Program-made: the position numbers and the translations under genes
Source: Tetragonia tetragonoides
Lineage: Eukaryota; Streptophyta; Magnoliopsida; Caryophyllales; Aizoaceae
Assembly (NCBI GenBank): GCA_038025085.1
Contig: CM076139.1
Span: 48,526,807-48,590,806 of the forward strand
Length of the DNA: 64,000 nt
Direction: 5' to 3'
Shown here: in pieces, positions 10,621 to 23,411 of the stretch
Numbering within the stretch: position 1 is the stretch's first letter
How the letters are laid out: each line of letters starts with the position of its first letter
Notes under the pieces: generated by a model
The model's input: the letters and a program-made list of their open reading frames with translations, nothing else
What the model was told of the DNA's origin: nothing
Database searches by the model: none

Positions 10621-12574
10621 ATGGTGGATGACATTGCTTTTGCCCCAGAAGTCACATTGACTAAACCACTAGCTCTGTTGGGCTATGGTAAGATCATCTT
10701 CTTTATTACTTGTGCTTGCAATTAAGATTTTGAAGCACCTTGATACTTTATCTAATTTTAAGTGTAAAAAATTGTGGATCTTATGAAAATAGCCTTTTGG
10801 AGAACCATATTGCTTTTGCCTTCCGATATTGGGAGAAATATCATATGGTACCGAATCATGCACCCACCTCTCTCAATTACCACTTTTTTGGGAGGTAAAT
10901 TTGAGTGGGCTCCATTTGTTTAGCGAGGGGTGGGAATATTGGTCCCGAACCATGTAATAAATAATAATCTCTCCAATATTGGAGGGGAAAGTGTATACAA
11001 GAACTTAAACCACCAACTAAAATAAGTATCAATTTCTCTTGTGAAATGTGATCACTGATCAGTGTATGACTATCTAGTTCACATACTGCAGCCTACCTAA
11101 CTAGTACCTATATCATTAAGCTAAATTTTGCAAATTATTCATAAACATCTAAAATAATATGTAAAGCCTAGATGTGAATTAGCTCTGGCTCAATTGCAGG
11201 ATAATAATCCAACCTCCCAACAGAACTTTGATCTAAAAGAAGACATAGGATTATATAGTCTGTGAAGAAGCTAAGTAGACTCTCTCTTTGGACTCAACAG
11301 GTTGTACAGAACTTGAAATTCACTTCCTGCAAATAAAGCACACAGCAATTGCTGTGTACATTGAGCAAGCAGTGACAGAGCATTTGCAGAAATGGAAGGG
11401 CAAATCAGGCAAAGAGCTCGTCGACGATGATGGATTCTTCGAAGCTCTCGCTACTGGTAAACTCGAAAACAGAAAAAAAAGAAAAAAGAAAAAAACAATG
11501 AATCACAATTTATGCTTGAAATCATATGCTTAATGTAACTTGGTGTGAAAACATGTTGTATGGTTACAGCTCCAGTTGAAATATTTGTGAAAGTGGTGGT
11601 GATCAAGGAGATCAAGGCTTCGCAATACGGAACACAACTTGAGGGTGCTGTTAGGGACCGTTTGGCAGCTGTTGACAAGTATGAAGAAGAAGAGGAAACT
11701 GCCCTTGAGAAAGTTACTGAGTTTTTCCCTACAAAATACCTCAAGAAAAACTCTTTTTTCACTTTCAAGTTCTTTGCTTCAGGACAAGCTGAGGTAACAA
11801 AAATATTCACTTACCTTGGTGTTTTAACTGATCTTCCTTGCTACAGTTATACTGTAAATGATACATGTCCATTTGATTTATAACATGTCTTAGTTGCATA
11901 ACATTTGACCTGTTCATGTCACTTACCTTGGTATTATACTACAGTATTATTAACTGATCTTCTTGCTAGAATTATAAATGATACATGAACATTTGATCTA
12001 TAACATGTCTTAGTTACATAACCTGTTTTTGACAGTCACTTGTGTTTGTAAGTTTATATTCTTAAGATCAGCTTCACTGACTATTTGATGAGTTATCAAG
12101 AAAATGTGCCTAGTACTGTAATACTGACCATCAGAAAAATGACTCAACAATCTTTTATCAGCTTGTGTTAGAAATACTGTGTTGGATGAACTTATTTGGT
12201 CTATGTGCAAGGTTTCTCTCACATTATCTGCATCAAGTATTTGCAATCTATCATGGGTATTGGCATTTAAATAGTCCAACTTAGGCTAAAAATATGCAAG
12301 AAATTCTGATAATGCTTTCAACTCCTGGACATCTAGCCATGTTGTTACTTCTGTAGCTTACTTTATGCTGGAAGTTTTATGAATTTCTACAGATAGAGTT
12401 TGTTTGAAACAGATCACAATGGTGACAGACGACAAACACGAATCAAAGATCAGTGTCGAAAATACGAATGTGGTTGAGATGATCAAGAAATGGTATTTGG
12501 GAGGAAGCAGAGCGGTGTCTCCTACAACCATAGAGTGCTTGGCTAACAACCTCTCAACAGAGTTATCCAAGTGA
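10621..12574 (+). CDS. CHIL: Type IV chalcone isomerase-like protein (CHIL)
   Basis: Four coding exons: 10621-10687, 11301-11456, 11570-11793 and 12413-12574, all with GT-AG borders, giving 202 residues. The product follows the type IV CHI-like family. Exon 2 carries [17 protein letters not shown] and [10 protein letters not shown], exon 3 carries [13 protein letters not shown] and [17 protein letters not shown] (residues 83-117), and exon 4 carries [22 protein letters not shown]. Family members lack chalcone-cyclising activity and instead bind chalcone synthase and related enzymes to improve naringenin-chalcone formation. The ATG at 10621 puts [11 protein letters not shown] at the start, and upstream ATGs at 10613 and 10616 are out of frame or stopped. 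The exon 4 acceptor at 12411-12412 was chosen because the AG at 12391-12392 leads straight to a stop. The gene looks intact, and length matches the family (about 200-210). Confidence 0.93.
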
Positions 12575-12862
12575 ATGTAATGGTAGATATATTTGCGGTC
12601 TTGTTAGTTACACAATGGCCTTTGTTTGGAATGAGTTATTTTAATTTCTGCTCTTCATTTACAAGTAACTATTTTGTCTGTTAATAATCATCTGGGTGTA
12701 GTTGCATTTGCTAATCAGACTTGTGATACTAAAAGGATTAATGTCATTTGCAAAGAACTCTAGCAATTTCAGGCTCTTTTGAAGTCCAAAATATAGTACC
12801 ATTTCGAATTCTGAGAGAAATGCTTTATGCTTTCATCTCAATTGAGAAGGCAAATTCACATA

Positions 12863-13032
12863 GGCCCTGTTTGGCAATTGGCTGGTGACATTAGCTGTTG
12901 GCTGATGGTTGGTGGCTGGTGGTCGGTGGCTGGTATTGTTAGCTGATTTGACCGACTGGTAACATTGAATGTCTGGAAAGAGATGTCTGGTAACATTAGC
13001 TGGTTATATGTAAAATGACCTATAAGGACATT
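12863..13032. mobile_element. Left part of a MITE-like host split by the Copia insertion
   Basis: Starts with GGCCCTGTTTGGCAATTGGC and is rich in GCTGGT/TTGGCTG motifs. Its presumed other half (22819-23068) lies beyond the Copia element and ends in the complement of GGGGTGTTTGTATGTTGGC, only partly similar to the left end. That both belong to one element is inferred from position and the mirrored TTGGCT/AGCCAA motifs. Confidence 0.45.
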
Positions 13033-13226
13033 TGTTACGAGATCTACGATATTTCAGGCGTGACTTATAGAAAGTTCGGTTCCGCTTATTTATGGCAAGT
13101 TATCTTAGAGTTTGATATTGTTTAGGATTATTTCCATATACTAAAAGATATGTATAGTTACTAGGGCTGTATATATATTCCGTGATAATCAATACAGAAG
13201 TGATCTTTTCTGCCTCAAACTTGTCA
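13033..13226 (+). repeat. Copia 5' LTR (194 bp)
   Basis: Starts TGTTACGAGATC, ends AACTTGTCA, and is followed at once by the Met-tRNA primer-binding site (13227-13238). A TATA-like tract, GTATATATATTC, lies near 13170. Confidence 0.95.
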
Positions 13227-13700
13227 TGGTATCAGAGCATGAAAGATTCTTAAACAAACCCTAAACAAAAACTCAAAAAATCTTAAACCCTAAACAATGG
13301 CCGTGGAAGATCCACAACCACCAAATAAAATTGACTCAAAATCCCTTTATTTCCTAGGTCCTCAAGATCGACCTGGTGATTTTATTACTGCGCCCAGATT
13401 TAATGGCGAAAATTATGATGATTGGGCTGGTGAGATTGAGACGGCCCTTCAAGCTCGAAGAAAGTTCGGATTTTTAGATGGTACGATTGTATCTCCAACA
13501 CCTCCGTGCACACAAGATGATTGGAATACAATTCAAGCCATGTTGGTATCTTGGATTATGAATACCATCACAGCAGAAGTGAAGAGTACCCTGTCCAAGT
13601 ATAAAGACGCCAGGCGTCTATGGGAGACGCTTAAGGAGCGATTTGGTCTTACGAATGGACCATGCATACAACAATTAAAGGCGGCCATCTCTGACTATAA

Positions 13701-14001
13701 GGTGGTGTTTACTTGCTTACAATCAAATCTAATGCAATGCAATCATTTTATAAGGTAGATATGAGGTGGAAAAGGAAAAAGGGGAAGGAAAAAGATGGGA
13801 AAAGTGAGATTGATTACAGCATTCAAAGTAATCATCATTACATGTGAAAAGTTGAGCAATTGTGATTACATTGAATCATGCAATCAACTCCACTTTTCTT
13901 ATCCCACTCCTCTTATTCCTTCACTTTTCACCTCACATTTACTCTATAAAATGATATGATTGCATTGCATTACATTTGATTTCAAGTTAGTAAACGAGCC
14001 C
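13701..14001. mobile_element. Tourist-like MITE inserted in Copia gag
   Basis: 301 bp with long inverted ends: the left end holds AATCAAATCTAATGCAATGC and the right end holds its near complement. It is flanked by TAA duplications at 13698-13700 and 14002-14004. The gag reading frame is continuous across the junction once the insert and one TAA are discounted, which fixes the ends precisely. It is younger than the Copia insertion. Confidence 0.9.
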
Positions 14002-14186
14002 TAAGCAAACCAAATCCATGTCAGTTGCTTCTTACTATGGAAAACTCACGGCTCTATGGGAGGAATTGCATAACCATGATCCAACAAGGGAATCAGAGAC
14101 CCTCTTATACAAAAAAGTTCTCTCTCTAGAAAATGCTCTCTGGGCGCATGTTAAGCTGAAATGGCTAATTTGCACCACCGACATTA

Positions 14187-15279
14187 ATGGGGAAGAACAA
14201 TGGCAAGCGAGCTACCACAGTGCCACTACGAGATTTTCTGGGTAAATCAACATCATTAAAACCTATTAACGAAACTACTGATTCAGAGTTTTCTAAAGGT
14301 GAGGCTGAAGATTTGGGGGTTTATAGTTCACTTTCGAAGGGGCTACCGGGGTTTGAGGATTCAGGGCCGGATTTTTGCCCTAGAGCTGCTCGGAGGTTAC
14401 TAATGGTTTCGACACCACGGCAGGGTGGGTCTACACCTGGGTCAGCTGCTGTTACTCCGGTGGCGGCCATGGCTCCTGCTGCAACCCTCGTGGGGTACTG
14501 TTCCATTGATTCTCACCTGCGTCTGCATCACCAGCAAGGGTGGGTGATTCAACAGCCCCTGAGGTAAATCCTACACCTATAGATACTTATGCTACAATTT
14601 TGTCCAATCGTATTGCAACTAAGGAGATGAAATTGAAGTTTATTGCACCCGTTATTAAAGATGGAAAACCTATTGCAAAATTGCTGAAATCTGAAATTGA
14701 AAAGGAGATCAAGAAATGGGATACATCTTTAATTGGATTTGTTCTTGGAGATGCACCATTTTTTAGCCAAATGGAGAAGTATGTCTCTTCCCATTGGAAT
14801 TTGTGACCACCCCGAAGTGTTATCTTCATGAGGAAGGATATTTCATTTTTAAGTTCAATTCTAAATCTGATATGAATGAAGTTCTTGCAAGGGGACCTTA
14901 TGCTTTTAATTCAAAGCCATTTATTCTGCTTGAATGGCATTGTGATTTCAAAATGGATCATTCCTCATATAGACGTGTGCCTTTGTGGATTCAATTTCCC
15001 AACCTGCCTCTCCACTGTTGGTCTCTGGACTCCCTCAGCATACTGGGTAAGCCACTGCAGGTTGATAGAATTACAGTTGAGCAAGATAGAATCTCTTTTG
15101 CACGCCTTCTTATAGATGTAGATATCACTATGCCATATCCGGATGAGGTCTGGTTCCAGGATGATGAAGGAGCCATGGTGAAACAGAGTGTTCAATTTGA
15201 GTGGAAACCTGCTTTTTGCCAAACTTGCAGAAAATTTGGGCATTTAGCTGAACACTGTGGTACAAATACAATTGCTTAA
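14187..15279 (+). pseudogene. LINE ORF1 (DUF4283 / CCHC RNA-binding protein), frameshifted
   Basis: Reading starts at 14187 (MGKNNGKRATTV), moves to the 14540 frame and then to the 14794 frame, so two frameshifts break it. The middle piece holds the DUF4283 N-terminal part (KLKFIAPVIKDGKPIAKLL). The last piece continues through WHCDFKMD, VPLWIQFPNLPLHCW and a terminal knuckle CQTCRKFGHLAEHC. In L1 elements this protein binds element RNA. The segment 15280-15731 (ORF at 15397-15735) probably encodes its Ser/Pro-rich tail. Confidence 0.85.
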
Positions 15280-15731
15280 ACCACTGGGAATGCACCCCAA
15301 GGTAATCCTAATGCTCAGCCCAGGAGAAATAGGAGGAGAAAACATGTTTGTAGACCTAGACAAGAGCAAACTGGGATTGTAAACCAAACTCCCTCAATGT
15401 CTATGAATGATACAGCTGTTAATATTGCTAATGCTTCAGAGGTGAATGAGGAGCTGCAATTTCAGCTAATCCATTTAACAAAAACTTTTGAAGAGTTGAG
15501 ACGGGAGAGTATACCTCAAACACAGATTGCAGTGCCTGTGAGGAATTCTTTTGATATACTGCAGGATAACTCACAAGAAACTGGTGGAAATGTCCATGTA
15601 GGACAGGGTATCTCTATTATACTACAATCACCTGCTAGTTTTGGTAGCCACTCTGGTGTTGCAGTGTCTGTGGGAAAAGATAAGGACTTGAAGGGGACTG
15701 AGACAAGACCTCCAGATCCAAGCTTATCTCA

Positions 15732-18700
15732 ATGAAATTCCTCTTCTGGAATGTGAGGGGGTTAAATAAACCCCGAAAGCAAAGAGAGGTAAAGAAATTC
15801 TTACTAAAGCATGGTATCTCTTTTGCTGTGTTAGTTGAGACTAGAGTGAAGATTGCTAAAATGAGGAAGGTAGCTACACATGTGATGCAGCACTGGTCAC
15901 ATTTTTGTAACCATGACTTCTCGAATAATGGTAGAATTTGGCTTTTGTAGGATCCTTCTCACTTGAGAGTTGTTATTGAGAATGCATTTGATCAATATGT
16001 GCATGCTAAGGTTGAATTGTTAACTGGTGAAACTTTTTTCATTACTGCTGTATATGCTAGGAATTGTCCTATTGCTCGTGATAGATGCTGACATGATATT
16101 ATTGCTAGAGGTGGTAACCTCTTCTCTCCATGGTTAATTGGAGGAGACTTTAACTCTACTATGCATGTGTCTGAGAGGTTGCAAGCTGGTAACAAATTTT
16201 CTAGGACTGAGGAACTACAATCTTTATGCTCTACTTTGGGTGTGGAGGATGTTAGAAGTACTAGTTCTGAATTTACCTGGTGCAATAAGCAAGATGCTGG
16301 AGACAGAGTTTACAGTAGGATTGATAGAGTACTTGGTAATGGTGACTGATTTTCTACCTTCCCTGCAGTTGAAGTTGAGTTTCTGGTTTCCTGTATCTCT
16401 GATCATTCACCTGGCATTGTTCATTTCAAGAGAGATGAATACCAGGGGAAGAAACCCTTTCGTTTTTTCAATGCTTGGATTAATAATGAGTCTTTTAAAG
16501 CTACTGTGATTGAAGGATGGCAGTTTGGAGGGCCAGGATCTTATATGTACAAAGTGTTGCAGAAACAAAAAACTCTTAAAAATGCCTTGAAAAACTCTGA
16601 CATGTATCACTCTAGCATGGATACAAAGGTCAGAGAAGCTAGGACTGCAGTTGAGCAGGTGCAAACTACTCTCACTCATAACCTGTTTGATCAATCCTTG
16701 ATTGAACAGGAGAAAGCTGCTACTGCACAGTTGGAGAGGATACTACAGCTTGAGGAGCAATTCCTTAGCAAAAATCGAGAATTACTTGGGTAAAGACTGG
16801 TGATGCAAACACTGGGAAACTCCATGCTTGTGTAAAGACTAGAAGAGCTCATAACAAGATTATTTCTGTGCACACAAGTGAGGGTGTTAGACTCACTCAC
16901 CCTACAGATATTCAACAGGAGTTTCAAAAGTTCTTTAAGGGTCTAATGGGATCAGCAGCTGAGGAAATCTCAGCTATTGACCCTCAAATCATAGCAAATG
17001 GTAGTGTTCTTAGTGTGGAACAACATATTGCTCTTTGTGCAGAATTCTCTCCCCTTGAAATCAAGCAGGCTCTTTGGGAGATGGATGAGAACAAGGCACC
17101 AGGCCCAGATGGATTCACTGCAGCATTTTATAAAGACTCTTGGGAGGTTGTTGGGCAGGATATTATTCAAGCAATACAAAGCACTTTCCATTCAGGTAAA
17201 ATACTCAAAGCCCTGAATTGTGCTTCTATTACTCTTGTGCCTAAGAAAGAAAACCTCATGTTTGTAAGTGACTATAGACCTATAGCCTGCTGTAATGTTA
17301 TTTATAAGATTATGTCTAAAGCACTTGCAAATAGATTGTGTGATGTGCTTGATAGCCTTGTTAGCCCTGAACAATCAGCCTTTGTAAAAGGGAGATTCAT
17401 TGGGGATAATACTGTATTAGCACATGAGTTAATCAAGTTTTATGGTAGAAAAGGGCTATCTCCTAGGTGTATTATGAAAGTTGACTTGAGGAAAGCATAT
17501 GACTCCATTGACTGGAGCTTCCTTGAGCAAGTGCTAGTTGGCCTTCAATTCCCTATGAAGTTTGTTAGCTGATTGAAGATGTGTATCTGCACAGTTAGCT
17601 ACTCCATTTTGTTTAATGGTACACCCATGAAGCCTTTTGAAGCCAGGAGAGGACTGAGACAAGGAGATCTAATTTCTCCTTATCTTTTTGTGATTGTTAT
17701 GAAATACTTATCTAGATGCTTAAAAGATCTGAAGAACATGCCTGCATTCAAATTTCATCCCAGATGCAAAAAGTTTGAGCTGGTACATAACATTTTTGCA
17801 GATGATCTCCTCCTTTTCTCTGGAGGAGATGTTGCCTCTGTGCAGATGTTGTTTACTCAATTTAAAATGTTCTCTAAATGCTCTGGATTATGTGCAAATA
17901 CTAGTAGGTCAGAAGTTTATTTTGGTGGAGTATTGGAAAGTGACCAGAGAGATATCCTGCAAAGCTTGGGCATGCAAGCTGGGGAACTCCCTTTCAGATA
18001 TTTAGGAATCCCTCTCACATCCAAAAGATTCAATATTGGTTATTATGATCCCTTAATTCGGAAAATTACTAGCAGGATTAAGTCTTGGACCACAAAATTT
18101 CTATCTTATGCAGGCAGATTGCAATTGCTTAAGTCTGTGTTGTTTTCCATGAACAATTACTAGACACAATTCTTCAATCTACCTGTTGCTATGATCCACA
18201 ACATTGAGCAAGTGTGTAGAAGATTCTTATGGACAAGATCTGCTTATCCAAGTAGCAGGGCATTGGTGGCTTGGTCTGATTTGTGCAAAGCAGCTGCTCA
18301 GGGAGGTCTAGGCATCTTTGATCTGTCACTCTGGAACAAAGCAGCTCTTGGAAAATTGCTATGGGACGTACAACATCACAAAGAGAAACTTTGGGTCAAA
18401 TGGATCAATGCATACTACATAAAGCATGGTTCATTCTGGTCTTCTAGGAAGCCTGCACAAGCTTCTTGGTTGATCCAAAAAGTTTTTGATCTGAGAGGAG
18501 AGTTATCAGTGTCTATTCTTAACCAGAACCCTGTCAAATACAAAATGGGACAGGTTTACAGAACATTACTGCCCACTGCAGAGAAGAAACCTTGGGCTAA
18601 GCTGGTTTGGTGTCCTCTCTCAACACCAAAATGGAGATTCAATCTTTGGTTGTGTGTACTAAATAGGTTGCCAACCTGGAAGAACCTGCAGAAAATAGGA

Positions 18701-19092
18701 ATCCAAGGACCTGTGTGTGTGTTTTATGCCACAATGCTGAGGAAACTCATGAACATCTGTTCAGTGAGTGTGAGTTTACAAAAAAACTCTGGAGCCATAT
18801 GCAGACCTGGTTGCCCAGCCAGCAGTCTGCAGCCTGTTGGAGTGAAGCGTTAAACAAGGCATGTCTGAATGCTAGGAGCAAATCTGTACAGTCCAAGATC
18901 GCAACTGCTCTTTTTTCTGCTATGATTTATTTTATCTGGAAAGAGAGGAATGTTCGGATTTTTCAAGGTGCCATGAATGATCACAAGGCTATCAGTAGAA
19001 AAATCATTTCCATGATCCACTTCCGAGGAGCTGCTGCTAGAGATAGGAAAATGCAGGACTTTCTTGTCAAGTATTTGAATCATTTCCCATGA
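15732..19092 (+). pseudogene. LINE ORF2 (endonuclease-reverse transcriptase), broken
   Basis: Begins MKFLFWNVRGLNKP, the standard plant L1 endonuclease start, but hits a TAG at 15948-15950. Endonuclease sequence continues in the same frame (SRIDRVLGNGD near 16320-16349). RT follows in another frame from about 16868, with NKAPGPDGF, DYRPIACCNVIYK, KVDLRKAYDS, LRQGDLISPYLF and the active-site FADDLLLF near 17798. Further stops lie at 17570 and 18161. A zf-RVT-like region (KPWAKLVWCPLSTPKWRF) leads into a last frame ending at 19092. It cannot make a full-length protein. Confidence 0.92.
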
Positions 19093-22000
19093 GTTTTGGC
19101 TGTTGTTTAGTATGTTTTGTGAATGTAATAGTTGTTCCGTAGCTATGATTCTTCTGGTAGTTTGTTTTAACTAGATGAATTAGATAGCAGAGTATGGAGA
19201 GTGTGGAGAGGCAGTTTCATGTTGCTTATGTAATGATTGAATATCTCGTTGGAAGTAATAAAATATCTTTACTTTCCAAAAAAATAAAATAAAAAATTGC
19301 ATAACCATGAACCCTTGATTACCTGTTCTTGCTGTACAAAGTGTACTGCAGGCCTTGAATATGAGCGTCGCCGTGCAAAGGACATGCTTCATGAATTTCT
19401 GATGGGTTTATATACCCCTTCTTATGGTCCTTTGCGATAAAATATTCTTGCTCAAGATTCTCTCCCCTCTCTCAGCCGTGCCTACCAGCTAGTTATTCAA
19501 GATGAACGAGTCAGAACGTCTTTGGCTATGCCTGAGGAGAAATCCGACGTTGTTGGATTTGCTGTACGAATTAGTGGACACGACCAAGGCAAAATAGAGA
19601 AATCTGATAAATCACATCTCTCTTGCACCTATTGTAGGAAAACAGGCCACGAAGTAACTAATTGCTTCGAAATTCATGGATATCCAGAATGGTGGGAGGA
19701 TCGTGTGAAGTCTGACAGCGGATCAGGTATGACCAAAGTGTTGATTAGTCGTACCCAAAAATCAACGTCCTCTGCTCCTTCTCTTGCGACAGGACGTGGT
19801 CGAGGGGGGGTCCGTGCCAATGCTATAGTTGTTTCTGAACCTATAAGAGCATCATCTGCTCAATTATTTTCCGCTGATCAGTGGAAGGCGCTTGCTAGTG
19901 TCCTTGGTAATATGACGGTTTCCGATAATCGTTTGAGTGGTAAGATTAATGGTCATTCTTGGATTGTTGATACAGGTGCATCTAATCATGTTACTGGTAA
20001 TCTTTCTTTATTATTCGATGTGAAAGACATCTTATGTCTCGTTGGTCTTCCTGATGGCAAGAAAGTGGTTGCAACAAAGAAGGGCTCAGTGCGATTGTCG
20101 GATGCTTTGACTCTCACTCATGTTCTTTATGTCCCTCTCTTGAATTGCAACTTATTGTCCGTTTCACAATTGTGTGATGATTGGGATAGTATTGTCATTT
20201 TTAACCGATATATGTGTGCTATACAGGACCAAACGAGGAAGCTGATTAGAACGGGAAGTAAGCAAGCTAGACTCTACTACTTCAAGGGACCACAAACAGT
20301 GCAGGCTGTCACAGTGGACGCGGACGCTTCTTCTTTGGCTCTTTGGCATGCTAGGATGGGGCATCCTTCGAAAAAAGTAGTAAAGTTACTTCCTCAAGTT
20401 TGTAATTCTAAAGGTAGTTTGAATAAAGCTTGTGAAGTGTGCTTTCGAGCTAAACATCCCAGAGGCAAATTTCCTTTGAGTGACCATAAGGCTAGTCAGA
20501 TTTTTGAATTAATTCATATTGATTGGTGGGGTGGTTATCGTCATACATCTCCTTGTGGTGCTAGATATTTTTTGACTTTTGTGGATGATTTTTCTCCTTG
20601 GGTTTATTTGATGGATGATAAAACAAAGGTTTTTTCTAAATTTATGTCCTTTGTTGCTATGGTTAAGCGACAATTTTCTCAAACCGTAAAAATTGTTCGG
20701 AGTGATAATGGAACGGAGTTTCGATGTTTGCTTGCTTATTTTACTGCTTGTGGTATCCTATTCCAAACCTCATGTACTGGGATTCCACAACAAAATGGGA
20801 GAGTTGAAAAGAAACACAAACACATCCTAAATGTTGCCCGCACCTTGCGCTTCCAGTCCAATTTGCCTATTTATTTTTGGGGGGAGAGTGTTTTGACCGC
20901 TGCCCATTTAATCAATAGTCTTCCTTCCACTGTCCTTGACAATCTCACTCCTTTTGAGAAATTGTTTGGTTATTCTCTATCTTATGACGCCATTCGAGTG
21001 TTTGGGTCTTTATGTTTTGCCCACAACCAAAAGACAAAGGGTATAAATTTGCGAGTCGTAGCCGTAAATGCATCTTTGTTGGGTATCCTTTTGGTCAAAA
21101 GGGATTGAGGCTTTATGATCTTGATAAATATGAGTTCTTTGTGTCAAGAGACGTAAAATTCTTTGAAAATATTTTTCCCTTTGTTGACACGGAAGCTAGC
21201 AATATTAGGTAATCAATGGGTTTATAAGAGGAAATACCTCTCCAATGGAGATCTTGAGCGGTTAAAAGCTCGCTTGGTTATTTTTGGAAATCATCAAATC
21301 GAAGGCTTGGATTACTCTGAGACCTTTGCTCCTGTTGCCAAAATGGCAACCATTCGTGCCTTTTTACACATCGACGCTTCCAAGAATTGGGAACTTCACC
21401 AAATGGATGTTCACAATGTCTTTCTCCATGGTGATCTTGATGAGGAAGTTTATATGAAATTGCCTCCTGGCTTCACGTCCGCGGAGCCAAATCTGGTATG
21501 CCGTCTTCGCAAATATTTATATGGCTTAAATAAGGCACCCCGTTTTTGGTTTGCAAAACTGGTAACTACTTTGAAAGGGTATGGCTTTCTTCAGTCTTAC
21601 TCCAATTACTCACTGTTTACTCACACTAAAAATGGTGTGCAGCTCAATGTCTTGGTAATTGTTGATGATTTAATTATTTCTGACAATAATTCTGTTGCTT
21701 TAAGTGCTTTCAAGGCCTATTTGGGTGACTGTTTTCATATGAAAGACCTTGGTCAACTTAAATATTTTCTGGGTATTGAGGTAGCTCGGAGTACAGCTGG
21801 CTTATTTCTTTGTCAAAGAAAATATACTCTTGACATTATTACTGAGGTCGGCTTCTTGGGGGCAAAACCAGCAGATACTCCTATTGAGAAAAATCACAAG
21901 TTAGGCCATGCCATTGGTGCCAAACTTGATGATCTGGAATCCTATCGGCGCCTTGTAGGTCGTCTTGTGTATTTGTCTGTCACACGACCTGGCTTGGCAT

Positions 22001-22619
22001 ATTCGGTTCATCTTTTATCTAAATTTATGCAAGATCCTCATCAAGAGCATTGGGAGACCGCTCTACGAGTTATGGGTTATTTAAAGGGAACTCCAGGTCA
22101 AGGTATTTTATTGCGAGCTGACAGTGACTTATCTTTAAATGGATGGTGTGACACAGATTGGTCTGCCTGTCTCCTCATAAGGCGGTCCTTAACGGGTTGG
22201 CTGGTATTCCTTGGTCAATCACCTATCTCATGGAAAACAAATAAGCAAACTACTGTCTCAAAGTCTTCCGCTGAGAGAATATCGATCCATGGCTGCCATC
22301 ACTTGTGAGCTCAAGTGGTTGAAAGGTTTGTTATTAAGTTTTGGTGTTCATCATCCCAAAGCTATACCATTGTTTTGTGATAGCCAATCGACTTTACACA
22401 TTGCCCGCAATCCTGTTTATCATGAACGCACGAAGCATATTGAAGTTGATTTTCACTTTGTTCGTGATGCTATTACCGAAGGTCTGATTCTCCCATCGTA
22501 TGTTCCTACGACAGTGCAATTGGCTGACTTATTTACAAAGGTTCTAGGCAGGAAGCAATTTGATTTATTAGTCAGCAAGTTGGGCATCGTGAACCCCCAT
22601 GCTCCAACTTGAGAGGGGG

Positions 22620-22813
22620 TGTTACGAGATCTGCGATATTTCAGGCGTAACTTATGGAAAGTTCGGTTCCGCCTATTTATGGCAAGTTATCATAGAGTTT
22701 GATATTGTTTAGGATTGTTTCCATATACTAAAAGATATGTATAGTTACTAGGCCTGTATATGTATTCTGTGATAATCAATACAGAAATGATCTTTTCTGC
22801 CTCAAACTTGTCA
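22620..22813 (+). repeat. Copia 3' LTR (194 bp)
   Basis: Same length and ends as the 5' LTR, with about ten substitutions (mostly transitions). It is directly preceded by the polypurine tract GAGAGGGGG and followed by the ACATT duplication. Confidence 0.95.
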
Positions 22814-22818
22814 ACATT

Positions 22819-23068
22819 CATATGATTGAGGAATTTGATGGCGTAGAAGTAAATAATTGCAAGTCTTGGACTATTATGTCATTGAACCACATTAATGCCA
22901 CCAGCCAATACTCATAAGCCAACCTCCTTGGCTTTTCAAAAGTTGGCTTATGAGAACCCAAAAGCCAATCTCACAAGCTAACATCCAAACACCAATATTG
23001 GATGGTGGACTGGTCAAACAATCAATTTTGCCAAAAACCACCCCATAAGCCAACATACAAACACCCCC
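22819..23068. mobile_element. Right part of the MITE-like host
   Basis: Contains mirrored words: CATAAGCCAAC and GTTGGCTTATGAG form an inner inverted repeat (about 22913-22955). The end resembles GGGGTGTTTG read inward. Proposed continuation of 12863-13032. Confidence 0.45.
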
Positions 23069-23411
23069 ATAGTGTGAACATGGATTTGGCATTATTATTA
23101 TTATTTTTTTCCCTTCGTTTGACTTGCGACTTGCGAGAGAATGTGCTTGAAAATTTACAGGTAAACCCGGTATATGAATATGACTGCGAGTCTCTTAAAT
23201 ATTGTATCAACTAAAAAAATGAGTGCAATTCGCAAGTCTCTTGAGTTTTCTTTTCGTTTTCATTTATTTTTAATTTTGAAGATGTCACATTGCTTAGTTG
23301 CTAAAGTTGTTTGTTTTGGGGGGAGGTTCTTCAAGACTCTCTGCCAACAAGTTTTTTCTTTTTTTTTTTTTTTTTTTGGGGGGGGGGGGTGGGCGCTATC
23401 ATTAAGCTAAT

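Larger units (their letters stand above)
14080..19294 (+). mobile_element. L1-type LINE (about 5.2 kb) inserted in Copia gag
   Basis: A 16-bp target duplication (AATTGCATAACCATGA) lies at 14064-14079 and 19295-19310. The 3' end has a polyadenylation-like AATAAA and an A-rich tail (19277-19294). Two coding regions follow plant L1 order: ORF1 (DUF4283 plus CCHC knuckle) and ORF2 (endonuclease, RT, zf-RVT). It appears full length or nearly so, with about 100 bp of leader before ORF1. Both ORFs carry stops and frameshifts. Confidence 0.94.
13297..22612 (+). pseudogene. Copia gag-pol, interrupted and decayed
   Basis: Gag starts at 13297 (MAVEDPQPPNK) with a retrotransposon gag domain. It stops at the MITE (13701), resumes at 14005-14079, and resumes again after the LINE at 19311. 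A TAA stands in frame at 19438-19440. The 19522-21108 frame holds a CCHC zinc knuckle (CTYCRKTGHEVTNC), a protease WIVDTGASNH, the pre-integrase HxxxxH region (ALWHARMGH) and an integrase core with HIDWW, FVDDFS and SDNGTEF. A frameshift near 21040 moves reading to the 21012-21212 frame. Then a deletion joins the integrase tail (about 21205) straight to RT (WVYKRKYLSNGD), removing the usual linker. RT has VIVDDLII. A one-base shift near 22280 breaks RNase H before the last segment (to 22612). Confidence 0.93.
13033..22813 (+). mobile_element. Ty1/Copia retrotransposon with two nested insertions
   Basis: Two 194-bp LTRs (TG...CA) bound the element. A 5-bp target duplication ACATT lies at 13028-13032 and 22814-22818. 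A primer-binding site TGGTATCAGAGC, matching initiator Met-tRNA, directly follows the 5' LTR, and a purine-rich GAGAGGGGG tract directly precedes the 3' LTR. The order gag, protease, integrase, RT, RNase H defines Copia. By eye the LTRs differ at about ten of 194 positions, so the insertion is not recent. It cannot be autonomous: gag is split twice and pol has frameshifts and a deletion. Without the insertions it would be about 4.2-4.3 kb. Confidence 0.97.

Noticed and set aside
12393..12412. Alternative exon 4 start of CHIL at 12393
   Set aside because: It would reach a stop after four codons; the acceptor at 12411-12412 gives the expected family sequence.
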